NCBI GenBank assembly: GCA_011372875.1
Contig: DSAD01000177.1
Location: 1 to 36,455 of the forward strand
From: Deltaproteobacteria bacterium
GTDB taxonomy: Bacteria > Desulfobacterota > Desulfomonilia > UBA1062
Direction: 5' to 3'
Length of the DNA stretch: 36,455 nucleotides
Shown: one piece after another, positions 1-6,487 of the stretch
Position numbering within the stretch: position 1 is the first letter of the stretch
Layout of the letters: every line of letters begins with the position of its first letter
Notes under the pieces: generated by a model
What the model was told of the DNA's origin: nothing
Database searches by the model: none
What the model saw: the letters and a program-made list of their open reading frames with translations, nothing else
Program-made: the position numbers and the translations under genes

Positions 1-707
1 ATTATAAAGTTCTTACTGCCGAGGAAGAACTGGATCTGGCTTACAGATACAGGGATGGAGACGAAAAAGCCGGACACATGATCATTTTATCCAATATGCG
101 CTTTGCACGCAAGATTGCTCATCGCTATTTTCATCTGGTCGACGATCCTTCCGAGATCATCCAGAACGCGAATCTTGGACTGGTAAAGGCTTTAACCCGT
201 TTTGACCCGGATGTGGGGGTGCGATTCATCTCCTATGCAATCTGGTGGGTTAAGGCTTATATTAAAAACCATATCAACAAGAGCTACAAGGTCCATACAG
301 GGAGTCTTGCAGATTCCAACAATCTTGTCTCCCTCGACTGCAGCATCTCCCATGATACAGACACAGAAGAGACGATGCTTGACTCTCTTTCTTATGATGG
401 GCCCGACCAGAATGAATTGTATACCTACAAAGAACGGGGGGCTTTTCTCAGAAACCTCTTGAGGTCCGACCCCCCCATACTTACAGACAGAGAAGCCTTC
501 ATTATTGAATGCCGTTTTCTGAACGAACCTCCGGCCACACTCAAGGACATCTCTTCGAAGATCGGTGTGACACGGGAACGCGTGAGACAGATCCAGGTGC
601 GATCTCTTGAGAAGATCAGGAATGCGATCTTGAAATGTGGCTCCATCAAAACAGAAGACATCACTATTAATCAGGGTTACTCCATAAGAAGAAGGGTGTC
701 ATTTTAG
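1..707 (+). CDS. rpoH: RNA polymerase sigma factor RpoH (sigma-32), 5' truncated by window edge
   Basis: Heat-shock sigma factor that directs core RNA polymerase to stress promoters. The frame is open from base 3, so the visible first Met (base 78) is internal; translation from base 3 begins YKVLTAEEELDLAYRYRDGD, which matches the region 1.2/2.1 area of RpoH. Region 2 is clear (EIIQNANLGLVKALTRFDPD, then RFISYAIWWVKAYI, the 2.3/2.4 segment for -10 melting and recognition). Region 4 ends the protein (ATLKDISSKIGVTRERVRQI, the helix-turn-helix for the -35 element). About 234 residues are present; some tens are missing upstream. The family-specific RpoH box (QRKLFFNLR in E. coli) is at best degenerate here (ERGAFLRNLLR). 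Its last 9 nt overlap the 3' end of the convergent uup gene. RpoH rather than RpoD is chosen because of the short length and the absence of long region 1.1 or nonconserved segments. Confidence 0.88.
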   Translation, partial: YKVLTAEEELDLAYRYRDGDEKAGHMIILSNMRFARKIAHRYFHLVDDPSEIIQNANLGLVKALTRFDPDVGVRFISYAIWWVKAYIKNHINKSYKVHTGSLADSNNLVSLDCSISHDTDTEETMLDSLSYDGPDQNELYTYKERGAFLRNLLRSDPPILTDREAFIIECRFLNEPPATLKDISSKIGVTRERVRQIQVRSLEKIRNAILKCGSIKTEDITINQGYSIRRRVSF

Positions 708-2612
708 ATTACTGTATTTCTCAGCCAGCTTCTCCAGTTCGTCCCAGCGCTGATAGGCCGAATCGATTTCCGTTATAAGCGTCTCGAGTCTTTCATTGGT
801 TTCTATGACCGTCTTCGCATCATTTCTCACATGAAACTCCGGATCTCCCAGGGTAGTCGAAAGTATTGACCTGGCCTGTTCCATTTTTTCGATCCGTGCT
901 GGAAGCTCTTCCAGATCCCGCGACTCTTTATATGAGAGCCTGGTCTTTTCCCTGGGCGATCTTTGTTTTCTGTTATTATCGCATCTTGATGTATCGGGAC
1001 TCGAAAAAGCCTTATCAGGTCTCTGTCGCAGCCAGTCATCGTAACCTCCCACATATTCAGCAAGATGTCCGTTTCCTTCAAAAACAATTGTAGAGGTTGC
1101 AACATTGTTCAGAAAGGACCGGTCATGACTTACCATGAGAACTGTTCCAGCATATTTCAGCAGTCTGTATTCCAGTATCTCCAGGGTCTCGGCATCAAGG
1201 TCGTTGGTCGGCTCATCGAGAATCAGAACATTTGACGGCACGGAAAAAAGCTTTGCCAGGAGTACACGGTTGCGTTCTCCACCGGACAGGGCTCTCACAG
1301 GCGACATGATCTGATCACGGGAAAAAAGGAAATCCTGCAAATACCCAAAAACATGCCTGGGCACATCACCCAACATGACATGGTCGTTTGACCCTGCTAC
1401 ATTCTCCTTGAGTGTCTTGTTTTCATCGAGTTGACCCCTGAGTTGATCGAAATAGGCTATCTGAACCCTGCTCCCCAGACGTATTCTGCCGTTTTCCGGT
1501 TTCAGTTCTCCAATCAGGAGCCTTACCAGTGTGGTCTTTCCACAACCGTTTGGGCCCATTATGCCCACCTTGTCGCCACGGACAATTGTGGTTGAAAACG
1601 ACTCGATAATCCTGTTATTCCCGTAAGAGAAGCTGATGGTCTCGGCATCGGCCACAAGTCGGCCGCTTCGCTGGGCCTCCTGAATAACCAGCCTGACAGT
1701 CCCTGCCTGGTCGCGCCTGAGGGCTCTTTCCTGCCTCAACTGCATTAATGCCCTTACCCTGCCTTCGTTTCTGGTGCGACGAGCCTTTACCCCACGCCTG
1801 ACCCAGGCCTCCTCTTTGGTGAGCTTCTTGTTGAAATCCTGCATGTTCTTTTCTTCGATCTCCAGCATTGCCTGTCTTCGTTCAATGTAGGTACTGTAGT
1901 CGCAGGAAAAGGACAAGATCCTTCCCCTGTCGATCTCAACGATACGTGTGGAGAGTTTCCCGAGAAAAGAACGGTCATGGGATACAAACATGATCGTATG
2001 TTCATACCTCATTAGGAATTCTTCGAGCCAGAGTATGGAATTCATATCCAGATGGTTTGTAGGCTCATCAAGCAGCAGAATATCCGGTTCACCTACCAGT
2101 GCCCTTGCCAGAAAGACCCTGCGTTTCAAACCCGCAGACAGATATCTGAACTCTGAATGCTCATCCAGTTCTGTCTTACCGATGATCATCTCAACATCCT
2201 TATGGTAATTCCATGCACCTGAGACCTCAAGCATGCGTTGAACCTTTCCAAGCTTTCCGAAAAGGTCAGCAGCGGTATTCTTTTCAGCCACCAGCCTTGT
2301 AATCTTCCGATATTCCCTCAGCAGATCCATATGTTCCCGGCAGCCTGAGGCGACGATGTCGTATACCGTCCCCGGCAGATCATCAGGCACTTCCTGTGGA
2401 AGCACCGCAATTCTTACATTGCTGTTACTTACAACACTCCCCTCATCCGGAGCAAGATCGCCATTTATGATCTTCATAAGGGTAGTCTTACCTGAGCCGT
2501 TGCGGCCCATGAGACCTATCCTTTCACCTGCTGATATTTTCAGACATGCCCTGTCAAGCACAGCGGACCCCCCGAAACTCACAGAGACATCATTGATGGC
2601 CAGCAGTTCCAT
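699..2612 (-). CDS. uup: ABC-F family ATPase, Uup type
   Basis: Duplicated cytoplasmic ATP-binding cassette protein without membrane segments, 637 aa, as usual for Uup. This ABC-F branch acts on ribosomes and nucleic-acid structures, not in transport. First cassette: Walker A GRNGSGKTT at 36-44, Walker B LLLDEPTNHLDM. Second cassette: GPNGCGKTTL, signature ALSGGERNRV, Walker B LILDEPTNDLDA. Between them lies the charged helical P-site tRNA interaction linker (near residues 240-320, many Lys/Arg/Glu). The C-terminal 80 residues form a charged coiled coil (LEELPARIEKMEQARSIL onward), the DNA-binding domain that distinguishes Uup from EttA. The first cassette's signature is LSAG instead of LSGG. 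Start ATG at 2612 has AGAGGA just upstream on the minus strand. It lies 90 nt downstream of rnhA on the same strand and may be co-transcribed with it. Confidence 0.9.
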   Translation of the reverse strand: MELLAINDVSVSFGGSAVLDRACLKISAGERIGLMGRNGSGKTTLMKIINGDLAPDEGSVVSNSNVRIAVLPQEVPDDLPGTVYDIVASGCREHMDLLREYRKITRLVAEKNTAADLFGKLGKVQRMLEVSGAWNYHKDVEMIIGKTELDEHSEFRYLSAGLKRRVFLARALVGEPDILLLDEPTNHLDMNSILWLEEFLMRYEHTIMFVSHDRSFLGKLSTRIVEIDRGRILSFSCDYSTYIERRQAMLEIEEKNMQDFNKKLTKEEAWVRRGVKARRTRNEGRVRALMQLRQERALRRDQAGTVRLVIQEAQRSGRLVADAETISFSYGNNRIIESFSTTIVRGDKVGIMGPNGCGKTTLVRLLIGELKPENGRIRLGSRVQIAYFDQLRGQLDENKTLKENVAGSNDHVMLGDVPRHVFGYLQDFLFSRDQIMSPVRALSGGERNRVLLAKLFSVPSNVLILDEPTNDLDAETLEILEYRLLKYAGTVLMVSHDRSFLNNVATSTIVFEGNGHLAEYVGGYDDWLRQRPDKAFSSPDTSRCDNNRKQRSPREKTRLSYKESRDLEELPARIEKMEQARSILSTTLGDPEFHVRNDAKTVIETNERLETLITEIDSAYQRWDELEKLAEKYSNLK

Positions 2613-2702
2613 ATATTCCTCTCGTTGAGACAGCCTTTTCCGAATTTATATCTGAAATGCCGGCACTCGCATAAGAGACCTCTCACACGCTGGACAGTCC
2701 GG

Positions 2703-3431
2703 CTAGAACAGGCCCTGCAATACCGTTGTGCGTCCCTGTTCGTAATTGGTATCAATTGGAAGATCTTTCCTTGCAGATGCTTGCCTTGCAAGCTCATCGC
2801 AGCGTTCGTTTTCCACATGCCCTGCATGCCCTTTGAGCCATTCAAAGATTACATGGTGAATTTCTGTAAGCTCAATAAGCTGCTCCCAGAGATCATAGTT
2901 TTCAGCTGGCTCGTTTTTCGCACGCATCCAGCCATTCTCCCGCCACCTTCGTGCCCAGCCTTTCATAATGCCATTAACTACATACTGGGAATCGGTTCTC
3001 AGCAATGCCTTTACCGGTTTCTTAAACTTACGCAGTGCAACGATAGTCCCCATAAGTTCCATTCTGTTATTGGTGGTTTTCCGAAAGCCCCCTGAGATCT
3101 CCAGGCGATCATCTCCGTCGATAATAACAATACCATATCCTCCTGGGCCTGGATTGTTGATACTTCCCCCATCGGTATATATTTCCACATATCCCTGCAG
3201 GTCTCGCGATTCCAGGGGGGCATCTTGAATACGGGATGTTTTCTGTCTTTTAGCAGTGTTGGGATCTGCAATCCAGGCCTGAGCCTGTTCCAGGCAAGCA
3301 AAACCTTTAAACCTGGCCCCGTGAAAACCCATGACCTGAATCTGTGCACCATCAGGACCATACCACTGGGTATAGATGCCGGGTTTACGCCCCGACGCTA
3401 CAGCATAAAATTTATTCCTTGCCTTTGCCAC
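2703..3431 (-). CDS. rnhA: Ribonuclease HI with N-terminal RNA-DNA hybrid-binding domain
   Basis: Cleaves the RNA strand of RNA-DNA hybrids (R-loops, Okazaki primers). 242 aa, longer than the 155-aa E. coli enzyme because residues 6-55 form a viroplasmin-like hybrid-binding domain (KFYAVASGRKPGIY, then GARFKGFACLEQAQAW). The RNase H domain starts near 80. The catalytic carboxylates are visible: D87 (YTDGGS), E125 (NNRMELMG), D147 (RTDSQYV), D212 (ENERCDELA), plus the GHAGH loop with H202. The start is GTG at 3429-3431, preceded on the minus strand by AGGTGA at good distance; no ATG fits better. A promoter is proposed at 3563-3591 (minus). The domain order is common in bacteria and eukaryotic RNase H1. 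uup follows on the same strand. Confidence 0.93.
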   Translation of the reverse strand: MAKARNKFYAVASGRKPGIYTQWYGPDGAQIQVMGFHGARFKGFACLEQAQAWIADPNTAKRQKTSRIQDAPLESRDLQGYVEIYTDGGSINNPGPGGYGIVIIDGDDRLEISGGFRKTTNNRMELMGTIVALRKFKKPVKALLRTDSQYVVNGIMKGWARRWRENGWMRAKNEPAENYDLWEQLIELTEIHHVIFEWLKGHAGHVENERCDELARQASARKDLPIDTNYEQGRTTVLQGLF

Positions 3432-3467
3432 TTCGTCTTCACCTGGAATCAGACTTACCGTCCGTAA

Positions 3468-3562
3468 CGCTTCACAAAGAGATCAGGGTTCCCTTCCGAG
3501 AGAAAAAATGCACAGCAGGACCCAAGGCCTGCCCCGGGATTCATACCGTCTGTTGTGAAGCG
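3468..3562. repeat. Separated perfect 10-bp inverted repeats (CGCTTCACAA / TTGTGAAGCG)
   Basis: CGCTTCACAA at 3468-3477 and its exact reverse complement at 3553-3562, 75 bp apart, in the rnhA leader. The distal copy abuts the proposed -10 hexamer at 3563-3568. The spacing would suit a long hairpin leader or two operator half-sites; neither is established. Confidence 0.5.
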
Positions 3563-3591
3563 ACTCTACGAATGCAGTGCAGCCAAGTCAA
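3563..3591 (-). promoter_or_regulatory. Probable sigma70-type promoter for rnhA
   Basis: On the minus strand, TTGACT (-35, 3591-3586), a 17-nt spacer and TAGAGT (-10, 3568-3563). It would give a leader of about 125 nt before the rnhA GTG start. Confidence 0.45.
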
Positions 3592-3633
3592 GATGAAAAC
3601 ATCATCCATCTACAAAAATACAGCTTGGAATAG

Positions 3634-3670
3634 GCCGGAGCGCAAGACTTTCATTGTCCTGCGCTCCGGC
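3634..3670 (-). terminator. Strong hairpin downstream of cold-shock gene
   Basis: Perfect 11-bp stem GCCGGAGCGCA / TGCGCTCCGGC (3634-3644 with 3660-3670), with a further GAC/GTC inner helix after one mismatch and a 7-nt loop. It lies 95-131 nt downstream of the csp stop codon on the minus strand. There is no clean U-run immediately after it on either strand, so a mRNA-stabilising 3' structure is as likely as an intrinsic terminator. Confidence 0.4.
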
Positions 3671-3764
3671 AAATCGGCACTATTGTACAGGCCCATTGCT
3701 TACAAGAGAATGGGGCTGTTTCGAACAGTGTTTTGAGCAGGGGCTGCCCTGCCCTGATCCTTTT

Positions 3765-3968
3765 CTATTCTTTACAAACGTTAGCTGCCTGAGGACCCTT
3801 CGGACCGCTGACAATGTCAAATGTCACTCGCTGACCCTCATCGAGTGATCTGAACCCATCTTGTGTAATGGAGGTGTGATGAACAAAAACATCATCGCCG
3901 CCACCGTCAACCGTTATAAAACCAAACCCCTTTGAATCATTAAACCATTTTACTGTTCCTGTTGCCAT
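3765..3968 (-). CDS. Cold shock protein, CspA family
   Basis: Small single-stranded nucleic-acid-binding beta-barrel (OB fold) acting as RNA chaperone; 67 aa, the normal length. RNP1 is KGFGFIT (near 13-19) and RNP2 is DVFVHHTSI (near 26-34), both with the usual aromatic residues. The C-terminus [10 protein letters not shown] is typical. An in-frame upstream ATG exists, but the start at 3968 gives the canonical [10 protein letters not shown] beginning and has AGAGGT a few bases upstream. The gene is preceded by a long untranslated leader (about 170 nt from the proposed promoter), as in thermoregulated cspA mRNAs. Which csp paralogue this is cannot be said from sequence alone. Confidence 0.95.
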   Translation of the reverse strand: MATGTVKWFNDSKGFGFITVDGGGDDVFVHHTSITQDGFRSLDEGQRVTFDIVSGPKGPQAANVCKE

Positions 3969-4140
3969 GAATGACCTCTTGTTCCAGACCCCTGCACTTA
4001 AAGGCATTGGGGCCCTGCAGATAAATTTCTGAAAATATAAAAGTATCGTCAATGAATTTGTACTCGTTGAAGGTATCCGTTGGTATCATTCGCAAAGCAT
4101 TCTTCAGGTCAGATATATTCATATTTCAGATCTAAAATAC

Positions 4141-4169
4141 GCTTTAAAGGACAACGTCCTGTGTGTCAA
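4141..4169 (-). promoter_or_regulatory. Probable csp promoter with overlapping dyad
   Basis: On the minus strand, consensus -35 TTGACA (4169-4164), a 17-nt spacer, and -10 TAAAGC (4146-4141, weak match). The spacer contains the dyad AGGACAACGTCCT (plus-strand 4148-4160). Transcription from here would give a csp leader of roughly 165 nt, in line with cold-shock mRNA leaders. Confidence 0.45.
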
Positions 4170-4234
4170 GCGCAAATATATCCTTGTCGGACATACCCTC
4201 TTACCATTTCTTTATTGCACATTGCGTTGCCTTA

Positions 4235-4261
4235 TTGACTTTTTGATTCAATTGTTCTAAT
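4235..4261 (+). promoter_or_regulatory. Probable tetR-family promoter adjacent to the ATG
   Basis: TTGACT (4235-4240), 15-nt spacer, TCTAAT (4256-4261, 5/6 match to TATAAT); the 17-nt option gives TAATCA. In either case the start site falls within a few bases of the ATG at 4270. A TGATT/AATCA dyad (4244-4248, 4259-4263) overlaps it and could be an autoregulatory operator. Confidence 0.45.
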
Positions 4262-4269
4262 CATACTCC

Positions 4270-4875
4270 ATGTTTGAAACCAAAGAGCACAAGAATAAAA
4301 AGATCTTCGACGTTTCCCTGAAACTGTTTGCCCGATACGGTTACAAAAAGACCACTCTGGAAGATGTTGCATCGAAATTGGACATGACAAAGAGCAACAT
4401 CTATTTTTACGTGAAGAACAAGCGTGATCTCTACGAAAAGACAGTGAGCCATGCACTGGAAAACTGGCGTGATTCAGTGGCAGAGGCCGTTTCAGAGGTG
4501 GATGATGTTGTAGAGAAATTCTCTGTTATGGCTAAGAAATCTTTCGATTACCTGGCAATCGATGAAGATCTCCGGGCCATCTTGATGAAAGACCCGGGCA
4601 TCTTTTCACTGTCCCCGAGGGAAGACCGTTTCTATGAAATAAACATGGGCGCGATGCACCTGATAAAGAGCATCCTGATACAGGGGATCGAGGAAGGACG
4701 TTTCCATCCTGTGGACGTTAACCATACAACCGAGCTTTTCTTTTCTATCTACATAATGTTTCTGATCAAGACCTATGTGAAGTCTGAAGGAATATCATCT
4801 GTTCTCATGTACGATGAAGGGCTGAAGATCGTTTTAAGGGGATTGCGCAAAGACCAGTCGGTCTCGCCGGTATAA
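4270..4875 (+). CDS. TetR/AcrR family transcriptional regulator
   Basis: Dimeric ligand-responsive repressor type, 201 aa. The N-terminal DNA-binding domain is complete: helix 1 near 9-23 (KKIFDVSLKLFARYGY), then the helix-turn-helix TTLEDVASKLDMTKSNIYFY (28-47) and NKRDLYEKTV. The rest is an all-helical ligand and dimer domain, where prediction of the inducer is not possible. An in-frame stop at 4258-4260 limits the start to ATG 4270 or later, and a later start would cut the DNA-binding domain. There is no Shine-Dalgarno sequence before it, so a leaderless transcript is plausible. It precedes the membrane protein gene by 42 nt, so autoregulation of a two-gene unit is the simplest model. Confidence 0.9.
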   Translation: MFETKEHKNKKIFDVSLKLFARYGYKKTTLEDVASKLDMTKSNIYFYVKNKRDLYEKTVSHALENWRDSVAEAVSEVDDVVEKFSVMAKKSFDYLAIDEDLRAILMKDPGIFSLSPREDRFYEINMGAMHLIKSILIQGIEEGRFHPVDVNHTTELFFSIYIMFLIKTYVKSEGISSVLMYDEGLKIVLRGLRKDQSVSPV

Positions 4876-4917
4876 TACCCGGCAACGATCTGCAATACAA
4901 AAAAGAGGAGGTGTTTC

Positions 4918-5571
4918 ATGACAGAAGCGACATTACAGGCGCTCGACGGGCTCAGGGACCTTTCCATGGTCAAATGGTACATTATCCCGCTATTGGCAAT
5001 CGTGTTCTATGTCTATGCAAAAGAAATCAGGCTGGCCAGACAGACAAACAACTGGGATGCCGTCTTTGCCGGACTAACCATCTTCGGCATCGACTTCTTC
5101 AATGAAACCTGGAACGGATGGGTACTGCACTTTTCGCAGAGATCCGCATTCTGGACAACACCTGGAGATACCGCACTGCGCACCATGGTTGGGTGGAACA
5201 TCGAGATCATGTTCATGTTCCTGCTCGTAGGGATAATCTTCTATTATACCCTATCCGAGAGCACTACCGAGAAGATCCTGGGCCTGCCCGAGAAATGGTT
5301 CTGGGCCATAGGTTATTCGGTCTTCTGTGTCTTTGTCGAATGTCTGCTGAACTTAGGAGGCCACCTGGTCTGGGAATATCCCTTCTGGTATCTTTCCTTT
5401 GGCGGGGTCTGGCTCATCTTCCTTATTGGATACTTTCACTTCTTCTGCGGTGCTATCTGGGTCATTACACGCAAGACAATGAAAGCAAAGATAAGCATCC
5501 TGGTGTTTATCTACTCGGTGCCGGCCATCATGAACATTCTGGCCTTCGGCTTCTTTGGATGGAATTACTGA
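4918..5571 (+). CDS. Unrecognised six-helix integral membrane protein
   Basis: I do not recognise the family. The 217-aa protein is very rich in Trp, Phe and Tyr, with six predicted transmembrane segments near 19-35, 47-65, 93-111, 127-147, 158-182 and 192-213. Several polar residues lie in or at the edge of the helices: D59, N62 and E63 (IDFFNETWNGW), E96 (WNIEIMF), E141 (FVECLLNLGG), H149 and E153 (HLVWEYPFW), H174. Such a buried acidic/His set suggests a membrane enzyme or a proton- or metal-coupled carrier, but this is inference. The start is well set by AGAGGAGGTG eight bases upstream. It follows the tetR-family gene by 42 nt and is probably its target. Codon use looks like that of its neighbours. 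Confidence 0.75.
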   Translation: MTEATLQALDGLRDLSMVKWYIIPLLAIVFYVYAKEIRLARQTNNWDAVFAGLTIFGIDFFNETWNGWVLHFSQRSAFWTTPGDTALRTMVGWNIEIMFMFLLVGIIFYYTLSESTTEKILGLPEKWFWAIGYSVFCVFVECLLNLGGHLVWEYPFWYLSFGGVWLIFLIGYFHFFCGAIWVITRKTMKAKISILVFIYSVPAIMNILAFGFFGWNY

Positions 5572-5609
5572 CAAGTTAACTGCCGGATACATATTTTACA
5601 ATGCTGCAT

Positions 5610-5658
5610 GGATTCCAGGACCCAAGATGAAACTACTATCATTTAAGGTCCTGGATCC
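5610..5658. repeat. Near-perfect inverted repeat
   Basis: GGATTCCAGGACC (5610-5622) pairs with GGTCCTGGATCC (5647-5658) with a single bulged T and a 24-nt loop. It lies 39 nt past the membrane-protein stop. There is no U-run, so a terminator role is uncertain; it may be a mobile-type palindrome remnant. Confidence 0.5.
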
Positions 5659-5675
5659 AAATTTCCGTAAATGAA

Positions 5676-5762
5676 ATACCTCGCCGCAAGCTTTAGAGGT
5701 ATCAACGGCTCTTTTTTACTGTTTCCACCTCACCTTTATCCTCTCCCTTAAGGGTCGAGGAT
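5676..5762. repeat. Dispersed intergenic repeat, copy A
   Basis: Two palindromic parts: ATACCTC (5676-5682) with GAGGTAT (5696-5702) around CGCCGCAAGCT, then a pyrimidine stretch CACCTTTATCCTCTCCC leading into the hairpin ATCCTC...GAGGAT (5738-5762). The same two-part arrangement recurs at 25963-26045, and the second part recurs at 21571-21606. Confidence 0.65.
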
Positions 5763-5868
5763 AAATTCGTGCCCGATTACAAGCAGCTAACCTATCATCA
5801 GAATGAATGTCTGCCATAACACCAGCAGGGCTTTGTTTGGTATGTCGCAGTTTTCTTGTCTGCATACC

Positions 5869-5897
5869 TTGACTCTTGATACCACGGGCTACATATT
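5869..5897 (+). promoter_or_regulatory. Possible bacterioferritin promoter
   Basis: TTGACT at 5869-5874 with either TACATA (15-nt spacer) or CATATT (17-nt spacer, 5892-5897). No Fur-box-like palindrome was recognised near it. Confidence 0.3.
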
Positions 5898-5938
5898 GAA
5901 ATCAGACCGAAATAAAATTTAAACTAAGGGGTATTTCT

Positions 5939-6478
5939 ATGACTAAGGCGACCAGAGAGAATCGTAGAAAGAATGTAATTGAAGCGTTGAACAAGGCACG
6001 CGCCATGGAACTGCAGGCTATTCACCAGTACATGAACCAGCATTATAACATCGACGACATGGATTATGGTGATCTCGCAGCCAAGGTCAAGCTCATTGCC
6101 ATCGACGAGATGCGGCATGCCGAGATGTTTGCTGAAAGGATCAAGGAACTGGGGGGAGAGCCCACAACCGAACTTGCAGGAAAGGTTGTACTCGGTCAAA
6201 AGATTGAAGGTATCTTTCCCTTCGATGCGAAACAGGAAGACGATACCATGGATACATACAACGAGTTTATCCAGGTGTGCCGGGATAACGGCGACAGCAC
6301 CAGCATGAAACTCTTTGAAGCCATCATTGACGAAGAACAGATACATTACAATTATTTCGACAACGTAAGCGAACACATAAAAAACCTGGGCGCATCATAC
6401 CTGTCACAGATAGCTGGAACCCCGGCAGATACCGGGGCTGCTTCACGGGGCTTTGCAGCTGCTTCCGGAGAAGCCTGA
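5939..6478 (+). CDS. bfr: Bacterioferritin / ferritin-like iron-storage protein
   Basis: Oxidises Fe(II) at a diiron site and stores it in a 24-mer shell. 179 aa, a little longer than E. coli Bfr (158) through a C-terminal Ala/Gly-rich tail of about 20 residues. The ferroxidase ligands are all present: E24 (AMELQAIH), E57 and H60 (IDEMRHAE), E109 (YNEF), E133 and H136 (DEEQIHYN). M58, in the IDEMRHAE motif, matches the Met that ligates heme in bacterioferritins, so a heme-binding Bfr is more likely than a plain ferritin. The start ATG has AAGGGG upstream. Transcribed toward srkA, leaving only 9 nt between the two convergent stop codons. Confidence 0.9.
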   Translation: MTKATRENRRKNVIEALNKARAMELQAIHQYMNQHYNIDDMDYGDLAAKVKLIAIDEMRHAEMFAERIKELGGEPTTELAGKVVLGQKIEGIFPFDAKQEDDTMDTYNEFIQVCRDNGDSTSMKLFEAIIDEEQIHYNYFDNVSEHIKNLGASYLSQIAGTPADTGAASRGFAAASGEA

Positions 6479-6487
6479 CAGGGGCTG

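Larger units (their letters stand above)
3432..3764. other. Intergenic region csp to rnhA
   Basis: 333 nt without a convincing gene. It holds a probable minus-strand promoter for rnhA (3563-3591), a pair of perfect 10-bp inverted repeats (3468-3477 and 3553-3562), and a strong hairpin (3634-3670) downstream of the cold-shock gene. Short open frames on the plus strand have no ribosome site and no recognisable protein features. Confidence 0.6.
3969..4269. other. Divergent intergenic region csp / tetR-family gene
   Basis: 301 nt between two divergent genes. It contains the proposed csp promoter and its long leader on the minus strand, an AGGAC-AAC-GTCCT dyad at 4148-4160 lying within the csp promoter spacer, and the tetR promoter at 4235-4261. 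No gene seen. Confidence 0.6.
5572..5938. other. Intergenic region upstream of bacterioferritin
   Basis: 367 nt without a gene. It holds a near-perfect inverted repeat (5610-5658), one copy of the dispersed TTATCCTCTCC repeat (5676-5762) and a probable bacterioferritin promoter (5869-5897). Confidence 0.6.

Noticed and set aside
3344-3848. Short plus-strand open frames between rnhA and csp
   Set aside because: They overlap the hairpin and promoter elements, lack ribosome sites and have random composition.
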